This document shows positions 62,932-64,000 of a stretch of 64,000 nt of DNA, piece after piece. The DNA is taken from the NCBI RefSeq assembly GCF_025716945.1, contig NZ_JAOVZT010000001.1:1-64000 (forward strand). The letters are read 5' to 3'. Source of the stretch: Geodermatophilus sp. YIM 151500. Its GTDB lineage: Bacteria > Actinomycetota > Actinomycetes > Mycobacteriales > Geodermatophilaceae. The number at the start of each line of letters is the position of its first letter. The stretch's first letter is position 1. The notes beneath the pieces were generated by a model that saw nothing but the letters and a program-made list of their open reading frames with translations, searched no databases and was not told the DNA's origin. A program made the translations under genes and the position numbers.

Positions 62932-63234
62932 GTGCAGCCGACACCGGAGTACTCCGTGCTGGAGTACACGCTGGCCGACGACTACCTGGAGCGCCGCGCG
63001 GCGCTGCGCGCGGACCACCTGGCGCTCGCCCGCGCGGCCCACGAGCGGGGCGAGCTGCTGCTCGCCGGCGCGCTGCCCGACCCCTACGACCGGGCGCTGC
63101 TGGTGTGGATCGCCCCTCGCGAGGTGGTCGAGCGGTTCGTCGAGCAGGACCCGTACGTGGTCCAGGGTCTGGTCACCGGGTGGACCGTGCGCCCGTGGAA
63201 CGTCGCCGTGGGCGGGTCCTCCGGCGCGGCCTGA
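62932..63234 (+). CDS. YciI-like protein
   Basis: 100 residues, ferredoxin-like YCII fold: VLEYTLADDYLERRAALRADHLALARAAHERGELLLAGALPDPYDRALLVWI, including the conserved R-x-x-H-L segment with the putative active-site His, and VEQDPYVVQGLVTGWTVRPWNVA (D-P-Y motif). Family members may act as small dehydrochlorinase-like or isomerase-like enzymes, but most are uncharacterised. GTG 62932 is 65 bases from the divergent methyltransferase start. Confidence 0.85.
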   Translation: MQPTPEYSVLEYTLADDYLERRAALRADHLALARAAHERGELLLAGALPDPYDRALLVWIAPREVVERFVEQDPYVVQGLVTGWTVRPWNVAVGGSSGAA

Positions 63235-63298
63235 GCCGTCCGGGGTGGGTCACCGGGCAGGACCCGGACCCCGCGGCGGCCGGGATCCGCCGGGCCGG

Positions 63299-64000
63299 TC
63301 AGCGCAGCGTCCACCGCTCCGGCCGGTCGCGGAGCTCGGCGAGCTGGTCGCGGGCCGCGGCGGCCACCCGGGGCTCGACGCCGAGACCGACGAGCTGCTC
63401 GGCCGCGGCCGCCATCTCGTCGGCGCGGCGACGCGCGTGCTGGCGGGAACCGGCGACCATCCGGTCGACCGTCGCGGGGCCGAAGCGCGCCATCTCGCGG
63501 CCGATGTCCTCGCGCAGCCAGTCGGCGAGCCCGGCCGTCTCCGCTCCCTGCATCGCCTCGACGACCGCCGCCGCGGTGCCCTTCCAAAACACGCTGCGCA
63601 GCAGCTTGCGGCTGCTGGCCGCCCCGGCCGGGCCGTTGACGACCTGCACGACGACCCCCAGGTCCGCGAAGATCCCGGCGTACCGGACGGCGCCCTCTCC
63701 GGAGACCACCTGCGGCGTGTGCATGCCGTTGCCGGGGACGACGGCCATGAGTGCCACGTCGACGACCGGGACGCCGGTGTCGGCCAGCTCCGCGACGAGC
63801 GCGACCTTGACCGCGGGGGCGGCGGCGTTGAGGTCGGCCCACACCGTGCCCGGCCGGAGCGCGGGGCGGGCGTTGACCAGCGCGAGCACGGCGTCGTGGG
63901 AGCTGTTCACGCTCAGCACGAGGTCGGCGTCGCGCACGGCGTCGGCCTCGTCGGACCGGACCTCGACCCCCTCCGGGGGCACCACGCGCGCCCGGCCGGG
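63299..64000 (-). CDS. NAD(P)-dependent dehydrogenase with DUF1932 domain, 5' partial
   Basis: beta-Hydroxyacid dehydrogenase-like protein truncated by the window end; the frame is open through 64000 and the N-terminal Rossmann G-x-G motif lies outside. Visible: [77 protein letters not shown], and NGPAGAASSRKLLRSVFWKGTAAAVVEAMQGAE, where the catalytic Lys follows G-P-A-G-x-A-x-x-x-K. The C-terminal 75 residues are DUF1932. Substrate unknown; 3-hydroxyisobutyrate-like or imine substrates are possible. Confidence 0.85.
   Translation of the reverse strand, partial: PGRARVVPPEGVEVRSDEADAVRDADLVLSVNSSHDAVLALVNARPALRPGTVWADLNAAAPAVKVALVAELADTGVPVVDVALMAVVPGNGMHTPQVVSGEGAVRYAGIFADLGVVVQVVNGPAGAASSRKLLRSVFWKGTAAAVVEAMQGAETAGLADWLREDIGREMARFGPATVDRMVAGSRQHARRRADEMAAAAEQLVGLGVEPRVAAAARDQLAELRDRPERWTLR

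Overview
The window is very GC-rich DNA with long overlapping reading frames, frequent GTG starts, ATGA/GTGA stop-start overlaps, F420-dependent oxidoreductases and SARP-, FadR- and IclR-type regulators. This points to a soil actinobacterium. The HNH/DUF222-type gene remnant, the gene content and the style of the intergenic repeats suggest Geodermatophilaceae (Blastococcus, Geodermatophilus or Modestobacter-like), but that placement is inference. No rRNA, tRNA or CRISPR array was seen.

Layout. 1-1987: a pile-up of mobile DNA. An IS256-family element (cut by the window edge) truncates a large serine recombinase gene, whose 5' end in turn abuts the broken 3' end of an HNH endonuclease gene. 2314-2820: a GtrA-like membrane protein. 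3032-27840: a purine, urate and allantoin catabolic island of about 25 kb. On the minus strand lie guaD, xdhC, xdhB, xdhA, an NCS2 permease fused to an OHCU-decarboxylase-like domain, and a hydantoin/allantoin racemase-like gene. Next come a FadR-type regulator and, on the plus strand, a zinc-ribbon/DUF488 pair. On the minus strand again are ureidoglycine aminohydrolase, allantoinase, glycerate kinase, glyoxylate carboligase, tartronate semialdehyde reductase, hydroxypyruvate isomerase, a CitE-like DUF6986 protein and malic enzyme. On the plus strand are uraD, uraH, uricase and a second NCS2 permease. Palindromes of the form TGGTATACCA lie upstream of three of these transcription units, so one FadR/GntR regulator probably controls the island.

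27939-38709: a peroxiredoxin, two F420/LLM-type oxidoreductases, a small YGYD-repeat protein, an FKBP lipoprotein, an uncharacterised conserved protein, a SARP/AfsR-like regulator divergent from an FAD oxidoreductase, an MFS exporter, a CPBP protease and two tiny membrane proteins. 38726-42100: pyruvate carboxylase. 42293-48537: an IclR regulator divergent from a catabolic operon (MFS transporter, aromatic-ring FAD hydroxylase, fumarylacetoacetase-family hydrolase, DUF3500 protein). 48669-52659: a polyhydroxyalkanoate module (phasin-like protein, XRE regulator, PHA synthase, small accessory protein, acetoacetyl-CoA reductase). 52831-57397: oleA, a fused oleBC and oleD, for head-to-head long-chain olefin synthesis. 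57485-61208: an RND exporter and its divergent MarR regulator around a perfect inverted repeat. 61281-64000: two membrane proteins, a methyltransferase, a YciI-like protein and a partial DUF1932-type dehydrogenase.

How it works together. Guanine goes to xanthine (GuaD), then urate (XdhAB, with XdhC inserting cofactor), 5-hydroxyisourate (uricase), OHCU (UraH), S-allantoin (UraD) and allantoate (AllB). Ureidoglycine is deaminated by AllE. Released glyoxylate goes through Gcl, GlxR and GlxK to phosphoglycerate. Malic enzyme and the CitE-like protein hint at a second glyoxylate-to-malate-to-pyruvate exit. The most novel points are the permease-OHCU fusion with altered catalytic residues beside a canonical UraD, the CitE-like/malic enzyme pair, the shared operator set, and several undescribed small proteins.
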